64,000 nt of DNA from Dissulfurimicrobium hydrothermale. Its GTDB lineage: Bacteria > Desulfobacterota > Dissulfuribacteria > Dissulfuribacterales > Sh68. Below the pieces are notes generated by a model. That model was not told where the DNA came from, made no database searches, and saw nothing but the letters and a program-made list of their open reading frames with translations. Made by a program: the position numbers and the translations under genes. Numbering within the stretch: the stretch's first letter is position 1; every line of letters starts with the position of its first letter. Location: NCBI RefSeq assembly GCF_022026155.1, contig NZ_CP085041.1, positions 1,582,306 to 1,646,305 of the forward strand, written 5' to 3'. Positions 28,105-38,334 of the stretch are shown here, in pieces.

Positions 28105-28566
28105 ATGGATGCTAGGCTTATAAATCCCTTTCTCGATGCTGCCGTCAATGTGTTGAAGACTATGGCCAAAATTGAACCGAAATCAGGAAAGCCCTTTTTA
28201 AAAAAAGATTTTGTGGCATCAGGCGATGTATCAGGGATTATTGGCATCACCGGTCAAGCACAGGGCTCAATGTCCATTTCTTTTACAGGTCCTTGCATAA
28301 AGGCAATCGTGACAAGTCTGTTTGGCTCCCCTGTAACAGAGATAAATGACGAGGTAAGAGATGCAGTCGGCGAGCTTACCAACATGATCTGCGGAGATGC
28401 ACGGCGAAGGGCCGAGGCTGACGGCATCTCCCTCTCGGCAGGCACGCCTACCGTAGTCTCAGGTGAAAGGCATGTGATCACACATGTCACCAAAGGACCT
28501 ATAATAGCCCTGCCATTTGAAACGCCAAACGGGGGTTTTGTTATAGAAATAGCATTCAGCGACTGA
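28105..28566 (+). CDS. CheX-family CheY-P phosphatase-like protein
   Basis: A 153-residue chemotaxis-type phosphatase domain. The phosphatase motif ExxN appears in VGELTNMICGDAR, preceded by the acidic helix EINDEVRDA; the final strands end in NGGFVIEIAF. CheX speeds removal of phosphate from CheY-P and so resets the flagellar switch. It stands alone: no chemotaxis genes are adjacent, and the motor genes motAB are 17 kb away. ATG 28105 has GGAGGA six bases upstream and follows a strong promoter. Its last 108 bases overlap the converging comEC gene. Confidence 0.85.
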   Translation: MDARLINPFLDAAVNVLKTMAKIEPKSGKPFLKKDFVASGDVSGIIGITGQAQGSMSISFTGPCIKAIVTSLFGSPVTEINDEVRDAVGELTNMICGDARRRAEADGISLSAGTPTVVSGERHVITHVTKGPIIALPFETPNGGFVIEIAFSD

Positions 28567-30936
28567 TTGGTCGCTTCCAACGAAAAGCTGGATGTTGACC
28601 GCATTATGGTCTTTTATCTCAACAGTTATAGTGCCATCCCTGTCAGTCCTTAAGATGCGGCTTTTAATATCCTTATAGCGCTCTATTATTTCTGATTTCG
28701 GCAACCCGAGGTGGTTGCGCCACCCGGATGATACAATAGCCAGTATAGGTCTTGCCGCGTTTATAAAAGCCTGACTGCTCGATCTCTTGCTGCCGTGATG
28801 GGGCACAACCAATACGTCAATATCCGCAAGCCCGTTTGAGACCAAACACGCCTCGCGATTCTTGTCTATATCACCTGTAAGCAACATCGATCTGCCTTTA
28901 TATGAAATCATGATCACAAGACACCTTGCATTAAAGGTGTCTGCCAGCTCATGGCATCCCCCTGGCGTCATAACCTCTATCAAGGCATCTTTTACATAAA
29001 ACGCCTCGTCACTCTCGAGGATCCTGTGCCTTATACCTTTTTTGACACACTCTTTCATTATATCCTGCCACGACTGGGTGCCGTCAGCGCTGTCTCCGTT
29101 TGTCCAAAATTCTCCCACTCTAAACCCCCTTATCAGTGCAGGGAGTCCGCCTATATGATCATATTCAGGATGGGATGCAACAAGTATATCTATCTTCGAA
29201 TAGCCAAGGGTCCTGATGAAAGGCGCGACCACCCGCTCGCCGACGTCAAAGTCGCTACCCATAAGCCCGCCGCCATCAATAACCATGAGCCTCTGTCCGG
29301 GAAGCTCTACAACCTGAGAAAGACCCTGGCCCACATCCAGTACATGAAGCCTCAAGGCGTCTTGCCGCGGAATAATAAGCGGCCACGGGACTGCCGAGAC
29401 TATGGCTGAAACCATGGCTAAAGCCAGGACCACGACCTGAACCTTCTTTCTCTCATTTAAACTGCCTAACGCAAAGGCCAAAAGAATAAATGCAAAATAA
29501 AAAAGCACAACCTGCCATATAATAGGTCTTGGCATAGAAATAGCAGCCCAGTCTAATACTGAGACATGATTAACGATATTTAAGCCAAACCCGATCACAT
29601 ATCCTATAACTTTCCACAAATAAGTCCCAAGCACCGGGCTTACAGCCATTGTCAACGCCCCTAGCATCAAGCCCGGGAGGATCAGCATGCTTGTAAGCGG
29701 GACTAGAATCATATTAACTGGCAACGACAATATGGACACACGCTGAAAGTACCAGGCCACAAGAGGTGCCGTGCCTAATGCCGCGACAATACTTACCAAT
29801 ATAAATGCTCTAAGCTGACCTATCTTAACGGTCAACCAGCCTGCCCCGATTTTGTCTTTTTCCAATATAAAAAAGTAGTTTGAAAACAGGATTAGAAAGA
29901 ATGCAGCTGCAAAGGACAACTCAAATGAGATATTAAAAAGGTCGAGAGGTTCATATATTAGGATGCACCAAGCAGCAATGGCAAGGGAGTTTAGAGGGGT
30001 CTGAGGTCTTCCAAACAGATATGCGGCCCCGAATGCTATTACCATGATCGTGGCGCGTACTGCAGACGGCGAAAGGCCTGCAAGGCCCATATAGATGATG
30101 GCGCCAATGAGCGCGCATAGGGTCGCAATCTTTTTTACCGGTAGATGGAGTGCTATCCATTGGGACCTCAAGAGCAAAAATCTTATCAGACCGCCGATAA
30201 ACAAGGCCATGAGACCCATGTGAAGGCCCGAGACGGCCAAAAGGTGGCTCGTCCCTGTGCGCGAAAATGCCTCTTTAATCTCGGGAGACAACCATGAACT
30301 TTCGCCGACCAGGAGCGCCGCCGCAAACCCTTTGGCGTCACCGATAAACACCCTGTCAATCGCCACAAGGAGCTGTTTTCTCGCGTGCTCAATGAGATAG
30401 CGCGCCCTCCCCATAGCCACTGAGCTGTCCGAATGCCCTATGATTGCGATGTCCAGCGGGCCTTTTACATAACCCGTAACCAGCACCTTGCGTGTGGCCC
30501 ACCAGGTCTCTATGTCAAAGGCACCTGGGGTCTTGAAGTTTCTTACGGGCCTGAGAGACGCCTTGAAACGTATCCAGTCCCCGGGGGAAATATCCATGTA
30601 AGATAGATCCTTGACTGAGAGGCTTAGATATCCTGAGACACCGAGGTCTTTTACGGGCATGTGGTGTCTGAATACTGCCACAAATAACCGTGCCCCGTCA
30701 TCTGTCGGCACAGGGGCACGGATGACCTGGCCGGTCAAGATATGTCGGCCATCTTGATCTGCAAGCGAGATAAGGCCACTGGAAAACACCCTTACATTGT
30801 CTCTTGAGAGGCGGAGGTCGAAATATCCAAGTGAGAAAAAGATAAGCCATACCCCAATGATGATCACCATGGACCCTGTCTTTACCTTATCTCCTTTAAA
30901 GCCGCGAATCACGGCCCCAAAGCCCAGCAATACCAC
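28459..30936 (-). CDS. comEC: ComEC/Rec2 DNA uptake channel
   Basis: Inner-membrane protein thought to pass single-stranded DNA into the cell during natural transformation. The 825 residues show an N-terminal OB-like domain after two helices (residues about 60-150), the Competence domain with many helices (starting near LLVGESSWLSPEIKEAF, then TGTSHLLAVSGLHMGL), and a C-terminal metallo-beta-lactamase-like domain (LDVGQGLSQVVE, then SHPEYDHIGGLP, PHHGSKRS). The last 36 codons overlap cheX and look like a run-on tail beyond the domain (AECYFYNKTPVW and after), perhaps after loss of an earlier stop. Confidence 0.93.
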   Translation of the reverse strand: MVLLGFGAVIRGFKGDKVKTGSMVIIIGVWLIFFSLGYFDLRLSRDNVRVFSSGLISLADQDGRHILTGQVIRAPVPTDDGARLFVAVFRHHMPVKDLGVSGYLSLSVKDLSYMDISPGDWIRFKASLRPVRNFKTPGAFDIETWWATRKVLVTGYVKGPLDIAIIGHSDSSVAMGRARYLIEHARKQLLVAIDRVFIGDAKGFAAALLVGESSWLSPEIKEAFSRTGTSHLLAVSGLHMGLMALFIGGLIRFLLLRSQWIALHLPVKKIATLCALIGAIIYMGLAGLSPSAVRATIMVIAFGAAYLFGRPQTPLNSLAIAAWCILIYEPLDLFNISFELSFAAAFFLILFSNYFFILEKDKIGAGWLTVKIGQLRAFILVSIVAALGTAPLVAWYFQRVSILSLPVNMILVPLTSMLILPGLMLGALTMAVSPVLGTYLWKVIGYVIGFGLNIVNHVSVLDWAAISMPRPIIWQVVLFYFAFILLAFALGSLNERKKVQVVVLALAMVSAIVSAVPWPLIIPRQDALRLHVLDVGQGLSQVVELPGQRLMVIDGGGLMGSDFDVGERVVAPFIRTLGYSKIDILVASHPEYDHIGGLPALIRGFRVGEFWTNGDSADGTQSWQDIMKECVKKGIRHRILESDEAFYVKDALIEVMTPGGCHELADTFNARCLVIMISYKGRSMLLTGDIDKNREACLVSNGLADIDVLVVPHHGSKRSSSQAFINAARPILAIVSSGWRNHLGLPKSEIIERYKDIKSRILRTDRDGTITVEIKDHNAVNIQLFVGSDQSVAECYFYNKTPVWRFKWQGYYRSFGDMCDHMPFT

Positions 30937-31098
30937 AGCGCCTGCCCCGATAAGATAGAACGGAAGATATGGAACGCCAATATGCCAGGTATTCGCCGCA
31001 GTGATGCCGATTGCAAACGGTATAATAAGTATGGCAAGTGGGGTCAGGATGCAGCCTCTCGTTTTAACAACCTCTCTTTACGGAAATTGGCTGATTCT

Positions 31099-31223
31099 GA
31101 TGGCGTAACAAAAAGTCGCCGACTGCCGTGTTGCGCTGCATCCGTCGTCACTGCGGCGTACAAAAATACGCCTCATTCCTCAGGATCTACGCGCCTTGCA
31201 TTTACGATTTTTGCTTAGCCATC
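31099..31223. repeat. 125-bp element with terminal inverted repeats, REP/MITE-like
   Basis: The outer ends are imperfect inverted repeats: GATGGCGTAACAAAAAGTCG at the left and, read on the other strand, GATGGCTAAGCAAAAATCG at the right. Inside are the GC-rich words TGCGGCGTAC and TACGCC, themselves able to pair. The sequence style is that of a dispersed intergenic element found in several delta-type genomes; I recall similar text but cannot check it, and see no second copy in this window. Confidence 0.5.
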
Positions 31224-31323
31224 TCATATAATGACTTTTTATGAGACCATCAATTATATAATTGACGCAAATAATTTATATTTTATTATAAAACAATCGC
31301 ATCGAAAGGAAAAGGGCCATATC

Positions 31324-33753
31324 ATGGAAGCCGAATACTTGCCAGATATAAAACCTACATCCGAATATAAGAACGTCACTTTAGAAAATACCTTCGACTC
31401 TCTGAATTCATCAGAGAACGGGCTTACTGACAATGAAGCCACAAACAGACTCAATAAATTCGGCTATAACGAACTGGTTGAAAAAAAGAGAAACCTTCTT
31501 CTTGAATTTGTCCAGCGCTACTGGGGACCCATGCCCTGGCTCCTGGAACTGGCGATGGGGCTCTCTTTTATATTAAAACATTATCTCGAGGGAATAATAA
31601 TCTTTATACTGCTAACAATTAACGCAATTATCGGCCATATACATGCGCAAGGATCACAAAAGGCTATAGATCTCTTAAAGAAGAAATTAGCTATCAAGGC
31701 AAAAATATTGAGAAATGGAAAATGGATAGAAAAAGATGCAAGAGAACTCGTACCTGGCGATGTAATAGTCATAAAGCTTGGCGATATAATACCCGCTGAT
31801 GCAAAAATTATCGAAGGTGAGTTATCTGTAGACGAATCAGCCTTGACAGGCGAATCAATGCCAGTAAATGTACAGCTATCAGACATAATTTATTCAGGTT
31901 CTATAGTAAAACAGGGAGAAGCAAAATGTATTATAGTAAACACAGGGACAAATACATATTTTGGGAAAACAGCTAACTTGGTAAAAATTGCAAAACCAAA
32001 ATCACATCAACAACAAATAATGATGGCTATAGTCAAATATATGATGTATCTAGCTATAGTTATGTCGATGTTGATTTTTATATATGCATTGAGCACAAAT
32101 ATAGGGATACTTACTATACTTACATTTGCAGTTATATTTCTTATGGGAGCAATTCCTGTAGCTCTGCCTGCAGTACTTACCATAGTGCAAGCTATTGGTG
32201 CAATGGAACTTGTCAAAAAGGGAGTGTTAGTAACTAGACTAGATTCAATAGAAGATGCAGCATCTATAGATGTATTATGTCTAGACAAGACAGGAACAAT
32301 AACTCAGAACAAGTTATCGATTACAGATTATATAACATTCCAACAATACAATAAAGAAGATGTAATACTAATGGCAAGTCTTGCTTCCAAAGAAGAGGGA
32401 ATGGACATAATAGATCTTGCGATTATTAATTATGCCAAATCAATTGGAATAAATTTTACTGCCTACAAACAGCTATCTTATACGCCATTTAATCCATCAA
32501 TTAAGAGAACAGAGGCAATTATTGAAATAAACAAAAAGAGATTTAAAGTAGTTAAAGGTGCAGCACAGATCATTATATCACTATGCCAACCAATGGATAA
32601 AGATGTTATTGATAAGGCAAATAAGATAATAGAAAATTTTTAACAGAAAGGCTATAGGACTATAGCCGTAGCTAAATCAGAAGAAGATTCAGATAATCTT
32701 AAGCTTATAGGTTTACTAGCGCTTTCCGATCCTCCGAGATCTGATTCAAAAGCCATGATAGATGCGGCAAGAAAACATGGCATAAAGCCAATTATGCTTA
32801 CAGGTGACAATATTGCCATAGCGAAACAGATAGCAACTGAGGTAGGTATTGGCAACAAAATTATCCATATGGCAGATATTAAGGATCTAAATGAAGATGA
32901 ACAGGTGAAGATAGTTGAAGAAAGCGATGGCATTGCCGAAATATATCCTGAGGATAAATACATGATAGTAAAGCTTTTGCAATCCAGAGGACATATGGTG
33001 GGCATGACAGGAGATGGTGTTAACGATGCACCTGCTTTAAAACAGGCAGAAATGGGTATAGCAGTACATAATGCCACAGATGTAGCAAAGGCTTCTGCAA
33101 GCGTAGTATTAACACAACCAGGTATAAATGTAATAATTGATGCCATCAATATAAGCAGACAAACATATCAACGGATGCTTTCGTGGGTTCTAAATAAGGT
33201 TACAAAGGTTATAGAATTTGTTGGATTGCTTACAGTATGTTTCATATGGCTGAATAAGATTGTGCTCTCCCTTCTTGGCATGTCACTACTTGTATTCGCA
33301 AATGATTTTGTAACCATGTCGCTGGCTACTGATAATGTAAAACATACAAGCAATCCAAACAGCTGGAACATAAAACATATTACTTTAGCCTCGCTTATCC
33401 CAGGCATACTATTAGTTATTGAAGGCGTCATAGTAGTCTATATCGGATTAAAATATTTTCATCTTGATTGGGATAGACTTCGTACAGCAGTAATGCTTAA
33501 TCTAGTATTCAATAGTCAGTTCAGGGTATTGATAATGAGAGAAAGAAGACACTTCTGGTCATCTTTTCCAAGTATAGAACTATTCCTATCCAGCATCTTA
33601 ACAATAATTGGATTTGCCTTGCTTGGCTTCTATGGAATAATCGTCCACCCTATCAGCATAGATCAGATTATAATTATCTTTGGATTTTCTGCTATCTTTA
33701 CGCTTATTATAGACTTTCCAAAATACTATATGTTCAAAAAATTTGAACTCTAA
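31324..33753 (+). pseudogene. P3A-type plasma-membrane H+-ATPase with an in-frame stop
   Basis: One frame runs through 810 codons with a single TAA at 32641-32643 (codon 440), between ANKIIENF and KGYRTIAVAKS, where homologues read straight on. The motifs are intact: VDESALTGESMPV, the phosphorylation site CLDKTGTITQNKL, TGDGVNDAPALKQAEMGIAV, and a C-terminal membrane half ending FPKYYMFKKF. This matches proton pumps of the PMA1 type found in fungi, plants, acidophilic archaea and some bacteria. Base composition and codon use are clearly more AT-rich than the neighbours, which points to transfer. ATG 31324 is preferred over the ATG at 31231 because AAAGGA lies upstream. Either the stop is a fresh inactivation or the two halves are made separately. 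Confidence 0.78.
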
Positions 33754-34033
33754 TTGGTCGATGCAATTTCTGCAATGCAAACTAAACTGGCTATGTAGGA
33801 TACATACATCAAAATCATTAAAATACCTAGATCACTGGATACAACAGCCTGAATAACAATATCGGCTTAATGAGTGAAGACGCCTAAAGAGAAGGTAATA
33901 CCGCAACCAACAAAGGCCTTATCTATTGCAAAAGAAAAGCTCCAATTGAGACTGGAATACTCTCAGTCGCTGCCCAAGCAAGACAGGAAATGGATACAAT
34001 GAAACCAGTGTTTAATTATTCGATATTGTTTGG

Positions 34034-34109
34034 TGGTGGGCGGTACTGGATTTGAACCAGTGGCTTCCACCGTGTGAGGATGGCACTCTAACCGCTGAGT
34101 TAACCGCCC
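34034..34109 (-). tRNA. tRNA-Val(CAC)
   Basis: On the minus strand the acceptor GGGCGGT pairs with ACCGCCC; the anticodon loop is CTCACAC, giving CAC; the T loop is TTCAAAT; CCA is encoded. Length 76. Confidence 0.95.
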
Positions 34110-34187
34110 GCCGTGCCCGTTATATGTAGCCTATCAGCTGTATATTTGCAAGACTTAAAGGATAAATCATGATATATTTTAATCGCT

Positions 34188-35147
34188 ATGCGCGAAAGAC
34201 CGAAATTGACGATCATAGGTCCAGGGGCCATTGGTTGCCTGATTGCAGGTTATATAGAACGTCTCGGGCAACCGGTTTCTATTTTGGATTATAAAGGTGA
34301 CAGGGCTGAAAGGCTCTCGAAAACAGGTATTGAAATTGACGCGGGCCGAACCAGGTTTAAAGTCTACCCACATATAACTGCAGACGCCGCAACTCTTGGT
34401 GTCCAAGATTGGGTTTTGATCCTTGTCAAGGCAAACCAGACGGACAAGGCCTTAAAAGAGGCTAAGCCATTGATCGGCGCCGAAACCATCGTAATCTCCC
34501 TTCAAAATGGCATCGGGCAAGAAGAAGCCATTCTTAGGGCAGTAAGGCCTGAATGCATCGCACTCGGTATTACGGCACAGGGCGCGACACTTATAAAAGA
34601 AGGATGTGTAAAACATCTTGGAACAGGCGATACCAAGATAGGCCTTTTGAAACCGTGCGATTGGGCTAAGGCCAAAGTAGATTTATTTGCCGATACCCTC
34701 TCAAGGGCAGGATGGTCATGTTCTGTTCCCGATGACATCACTCCATATATTTGGAGAAAATTTTTGGCCAATGTAGGCATAAATGCAATAACGGCCCTTA
34801 CGGGCATAAAAAACGGAGAGATACTTGGGTTCGCAGATGCAAAAAAACTCCAAGAATTGGCAGTGGCTGAGGCATGGAGGGTAGCTGTCAAGAAGGGGAT
34901 CAAGATCGATCTCAACTTACATGAGGCGATTTCATTGGTAAGATCGGTCTGCGAAAGGACATCCGAGAATATATCGTCGATGCTGCAGGATCGCATCTTC
35001 CAAAGGCCAACAGAAATAGATTACATAAATGGGGCGGTGGTGAAGATGGGGCTGGAGCTGGGGGTCGAAACCCCGATCAACGAGGTCCTGAACATGCTTG
35101 TAAAGATAAATTCAATCAAGGGCTGGGAGACAGTCAAACCCGATTGA
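34188..35147 (+). CDS. panE: 2-dehydropantoate 2-reductase (ketopantoate reductase)
   Basis: NADPH-dependent enzyme that makes pantoate for coenzyme A synthesis. The 319-residue protein opens with the Rossmann motif TIIGPGAIGCLIAGYIE, has the conserved VKANQT (catalytic Lys region), SLQNGIGQEE, the lysine in YIWRKFLANVGINAIT and a C-terminal helical domain. ATG 34188 is the only start that keeps the Rossmann strand in frame. The best ribosome binding site (AAGGA at 34158) instead serves an out-of-frame ATG at 34169, so a start further off or weak initiation is possible. coaE of the same pathway is 14 kb away. Confidence 0.9.
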   Translation: MRERPKLTIIGPGAIGCLIAGYIERLGQPVSILDYKGDRAERLSKTGIEIDAGRTRFKVYPHITADAATLGVQDWVLILVKANQTDKALKEAKPLIGAETIVISLQNGIGQEEAILRAVRPECIALGITAQGATLIKEGCVKHLGTGDTKIGLLKPCDWAKAKVDLFADTLSRAGWSCSVPDDITPYIWRKFLANVGINAITALTGIKNGEILGFADAKKLQELAVAEAWRVAVKKGIKIDLNLHEAISLVRSVCERTSENISSMLQDRIFQRPTEIDYINGAVVKMGLELGVETPINEVLNMLVKINSIKGWETVKPD

Positions 35148-35212
35148 CAACGGCGGGCTTCTTGTATTAAAAATCCAATCTGTAGTTGTATAAGGTTTGT
35201 ATAAGGTAAATA

Positions 35213-35296
35213 GCCCGGGTGGTGAAATTGGTAGACACAAGGGACTTAAAATCCCTCGGCCACAAGGCCGTGTCGGTTCGACCCCGACCCCGGGCA
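35213..35296 (+). tRNA. tRNA-Leu(TAA)
   Basis: Class II tRNA: acceptor GCCCGGG pairs with CCCGGGC, anticodon loop CTTAAAA gives TAA, long variable arm CGGCCACAAGGCCGT, T loop TTCGACC. CCA is not encoded; the mature end is A35296. Confidence 0.95.
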
Positions 35297-35305
35297 AATA
35301 TTTAT

Positions 35306-35379
<74 letters not shown>

Positions 35380-35529
35380 TTTGACAACATCGTCATATCA
35401 AAACAATTCTTGTCTTGCGGCAAGATACTTTACCGGTTGTGGCTTGTCAATTTCGTTCTATATTTCAAAAATAATCCTTGTAAATCCTAAAGTTAACTCT
35501 TACATTTTCTGTTCATAATATTCAAAATA

Positions 35530-37164
35530 ATGAAAATAGCACTCGCACAGATAAACCCGACTATAGGGGCGTTCAAAAAAAACGCCGCATTGATAACCAG
35601 TATGGCCAAGACAGCCAGAGATAGTGGCTGCGATCTGATAGTCTTCCCTGAACTTTCCATTTGCGGATACCCACCCCGAGACCTATTAGAACAACCTAGT
35701 TTCATAAAGGACTGTGTAGATACACTCGCATCTCTTATTTCCAACATCAAAGGCATAGGGGTGTTAATTGGTACTGTCACGCCAAACAAAAGCTGCCAAG
35801 GTAAACCTGTTTTCAATACCGCGATATTGTTTGAAAATGGACAAATAATAGGCATGATAAATAAAAGACTCCTTCCAAGCTATGATGTCTTTGACGAAAC
35901 AAGATATTTTGAGCCAGGCCTATCCAGCACACCAATACTATATAAAGGCACACGTCTAGGGATAGCCATATGTGAAGACATATGGAACGACACTACCATC
36001 TTCCCAGGGCATATCTATAAGGTCGATCCCGTTGCCGAGCTCGCTGAAAAGGGGGCTGAAATATTTATCAGTATATCGGCATCGCCGTTCGAGATAGGGA
36101 AAGATTCTTTCCGCTATCGACTTCTAAGACACCTGGCCTCTACCTACAAAAGGAGCTTTATATATGTAAACACCGTTGGGGGACAGGATTCCATAGTCTT
36201 TGACGGCGCAAGCCAAGTGATAACACCTGATGGCAGGATTGTCTGTAAGGCCTCTGATTTTTCAGAGGACATGGTGATATTCGACACCGATCGACTGTAC
36301 GGCGATATACACGATACATCCAAAAGCGTGGAGGAGGCTGTAGTCAAGGCCCTTGAGCTTGCACTAAAGGATTATATGGAAAGATGCGGCTTCAAAAAAG
36401 CGGTTTTGGGCCTAAGCGGCGGAATCGATTCATCTTTGACCGCGGTACTGGCCGCAAGAACACTCGGCAGCGAAAACGTCCTCGGCGTCCTCATGCCATC
36501 CCCTTTCACCTCAAGAGAAAGCATCGAAGACGCCATTGAACTTACACGCAATATCGGGATAGAGACCACAACTGTGCCGATAACGAACATCTTTGAGACC
36601 TATTTGAAGACCTTGAGGCCTATTTTTTCCGACAGACCATTCGATACCGCTGAAGAGAACCTACAGGCCAGGATTAGGGGCGCAATCCTGATGGCCATCT
36701 CCAATAAATTCGGTCATATGGTCCTTGCTACAGGCAATAAGACCGAACTTGCTGTTGGCTATTGCACACTATATGGTGATCTTACAGGCGGCTATGCGCT
36801 AATCTCCGACATCTCAAAGACATTCGTTTACAAGCTTGCAAGATATATAAACTCTATAAAAAAGGTGATCCCGGAAAGGATATTCACAAAACCGCCATCC
36901 GCTGAATTGAGACCCGGCCAAAGAGACCAAGATGAACTTCCTCCATATAACATTCTTGATGCAATATTGGAACTCTATATAGAAAAAAATGCAACGCCAA
37001 GCGAGATAACCGCCAATGGCTTTGATGCCGACGTTGTCAGAAAGATTATAGGCATGGTAACGCGAAGCGAATATAAACGTCAACAGGCACCACCTGGTCC
37101 CAAGGTCACCACTAAAGCCTTTGGATATGGCAGAAGGTTACCGCTTGCCAACGGATATAAATAG
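35530..37164 (+). CDS. nadE: Glutamine-dependent NAD+ synthetase
   Basis: Makes NAD+ from nicotinic acid adenine dinucleotide, taking ammonia from glutamine. Two domains in 544 residues: an N-terminal nitrilase-type amidase with the Glu-Lys-Cys triad (FPELSICGYPPRD, INKRLLPSYDVFDE, AICEDIWND), and a C-terminal synthetase with the PP-loop LSGGIDSSLTAVLAA and the late signature PPSAELRPGQRDQDELPPY. Start ATG at 35530; no neighbour in the same pathway. Confidence 0.96.
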   Translation: MKIALAQINPTIGAFKKNAALITSMAKTARDSGCDLIVFPELSICGYPPRDLLEQPSFIKDCVDTLASLISNIKGIGVLIGTVTPNKSCQGKPVFNTAILFENGQIIGMINKRLLPSYDVFDETRYFEPGLSSTPILYKGTRLGIAICEDIWNDTTIFPGHIYKVDPVAELAEKGAEIFISISASPFEIGKDSFRYRLLRHLASTYKRSFIYVNTVGGQDSIVFDGASQVITPDGRIVCKASDFSEDMVIFDTDRLYGDIHDTSKSVEEAVVKALELALKDYMERCGFKKAVLGLSGGIDSSLTAVLAARTLGSENVLGVLMPSPFTSRESIEDAIELTRNIGIETTTVPITNIFETYLKTLRPIFSDRPFDTAEENLQARIRGAILMAISNKFGHMVLATGNKTELAVGYCTLYGDLTGGYALISDISKTFVYKLARYINSIKKVIPERIFTKPPSAELRPGQRDQDELPPYNILDAILELYIEKNATPSEITANGFDADVVRKIIGMVTRSEYKRQQAPPGPKVTTKAFGYGRRLPLANGYK

Positions 37165-37271
37165 AGGTTGTGAGCTGTTCAATCCAATTCGATGCATCTT
37201 GTTAAAATTATATTGTTAAGGCATATTTTCAATTAATCGAGAAAATACATACGGCAACTGGGGTGACACTG

Positions 37272-38282
37272 GTGAATAACAATAAAACCACCAAGTTTGA
37301 CTGTATAGTCGGACAAAGCCCGGCCATGCGGAAGGTCTTCGATCTTATCGAAAAGGTGGCGGATGTCGACAGCACGGTCCTCATTACAGGCGAAAGCGGC
37401 ACTGGCAAGGAACTCATCGCCCGCGCCATACACAATGCAGGCAGCCGGAACAAAGGACCTTTTATACCCATAAACTGTGCAGCAATACCGAAAGAACTCC
37501 TCGAAAGCGAGCTCTTCGGACATGAAAGGGGGGCCTTCACTCATGCAATCCGCACAAGGATAGGCCGCTTTGAACTTGCCGATCATGGGACTATTTTTCT
37601 CGATGAGATTGGCGAAATGGCGCCAGATATCCAGGTAAAACTCTTGCGCGTACTCCAGGAACGGAGATTTGAAAGGGTGGGCGGGACCAAGACCATAAGC
37701 GTGGACATAAGGGTGATAGCAGCCACAAATATCGTCCTTGAAGAGGCAGTAAAAGACGGAAGGTTCAGAGAAGACCTTTACTATCGCCTCAACGTCATAC
37801 CAATACATGTCCCGCCCTTGAGGGAAAGGCCGGCCGACATACCCATACTCATAGACCATTTTTTAGAAAAAATATGTTCCAACAAAAGACCATGTATAAA
37901 AGGCATAAAAGAAGATGCAAAACGACGCATGATGGCGTATAGTTGGCCAGGTAATGTGCGTGAACTCGAAAATATCATCGAGCGCCTTGTAATACTCGCC
38001 AATGGTTCGGTAATTGACGTGTGCGATTTGCCAGACAGGATAGCAGGGATTGAGTCAGTGACGCCAGCGACCGAACAGGCCAAGGATGAAAGGCAGTTTA
38101 TGCCATGTCTTCCGCAAGAGGGGTTGTGCCTGAGTGAGGCCGTGACTCAATACGAAAAGGCATTGATACTGGAGGCGCTTAAACGGACAAACTGGATCAA
38201 AAACCGTGCGGCGAAACTCCTGCATATGAATAGAACAACCCTTATTGAAAAGATGAAAAAATTAGATCTGATGAGTGGTTAG
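37272..38282 (+). CDS. Sigma-54-dependent activator lacking an N-terminal sensor domain
   Basis: PspF-like enhancer-binding protein: AAA+ domain from the start, then a Fis-type helix-turn-helix. Walker A is [15 protein letters not shown], Walker [12 protein letters not shown], and the arginine-finger region [21 protein letters not shown] is complete. The sigma-54 contact loop reads GAFTHA instead of GAFTGA. The DNA-binding end is [20 protein letters not shown]. With no receiver or GAF domain it must be controlled by a partner or by expression. Start is uncertain between GTG 37263 and GTG 37272; the latter has a GGGG eight bases upstream. The secreted TolB/FlgO-like protein gene follows after about 50 bases. 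Confidence 0.9.
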   Translation: MNNNKTTKFDCIVGQSPAMRKVFDLIEKVADVDSTVLITGESGTGKELIARAIHNAGSRNKGPFIPINCAAIPKELLESELFGHERGAFTHAIRTRIGRFELADHGTIFLDEIGEMAPDIQVKLLRVLQERRFERVGGTKTISVDIRVIAATNIVLEEAVKDGRFREDLYYRLNVIPIHVPPLRERPADIPILIDHFLEKICSNKRPCIKGIKEDAKRRMMAYSWPGNVRELENIIERLVILANGSVIDVCDLPDRIAGIESVTPATEQAKDERQFMPCLPQEGLCLSEAVTQYEKALILEALKRTNWIKNRAAKLLHMNRTTLIEKMKKLDLMSG

Positions 38283-38334
38283 GATATAAACAGACCCAGT
38301 GCAGGCCGCATCATTACAAATATTGGAGGCAGCT

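Noticed and set aside
32641-32643. Recoding of the TAA in the H+-ATPase gene
   Set aside because: TAA is not used for selenocysteine or pyrrolysine, and no other gene in the window has in-frame TAA.
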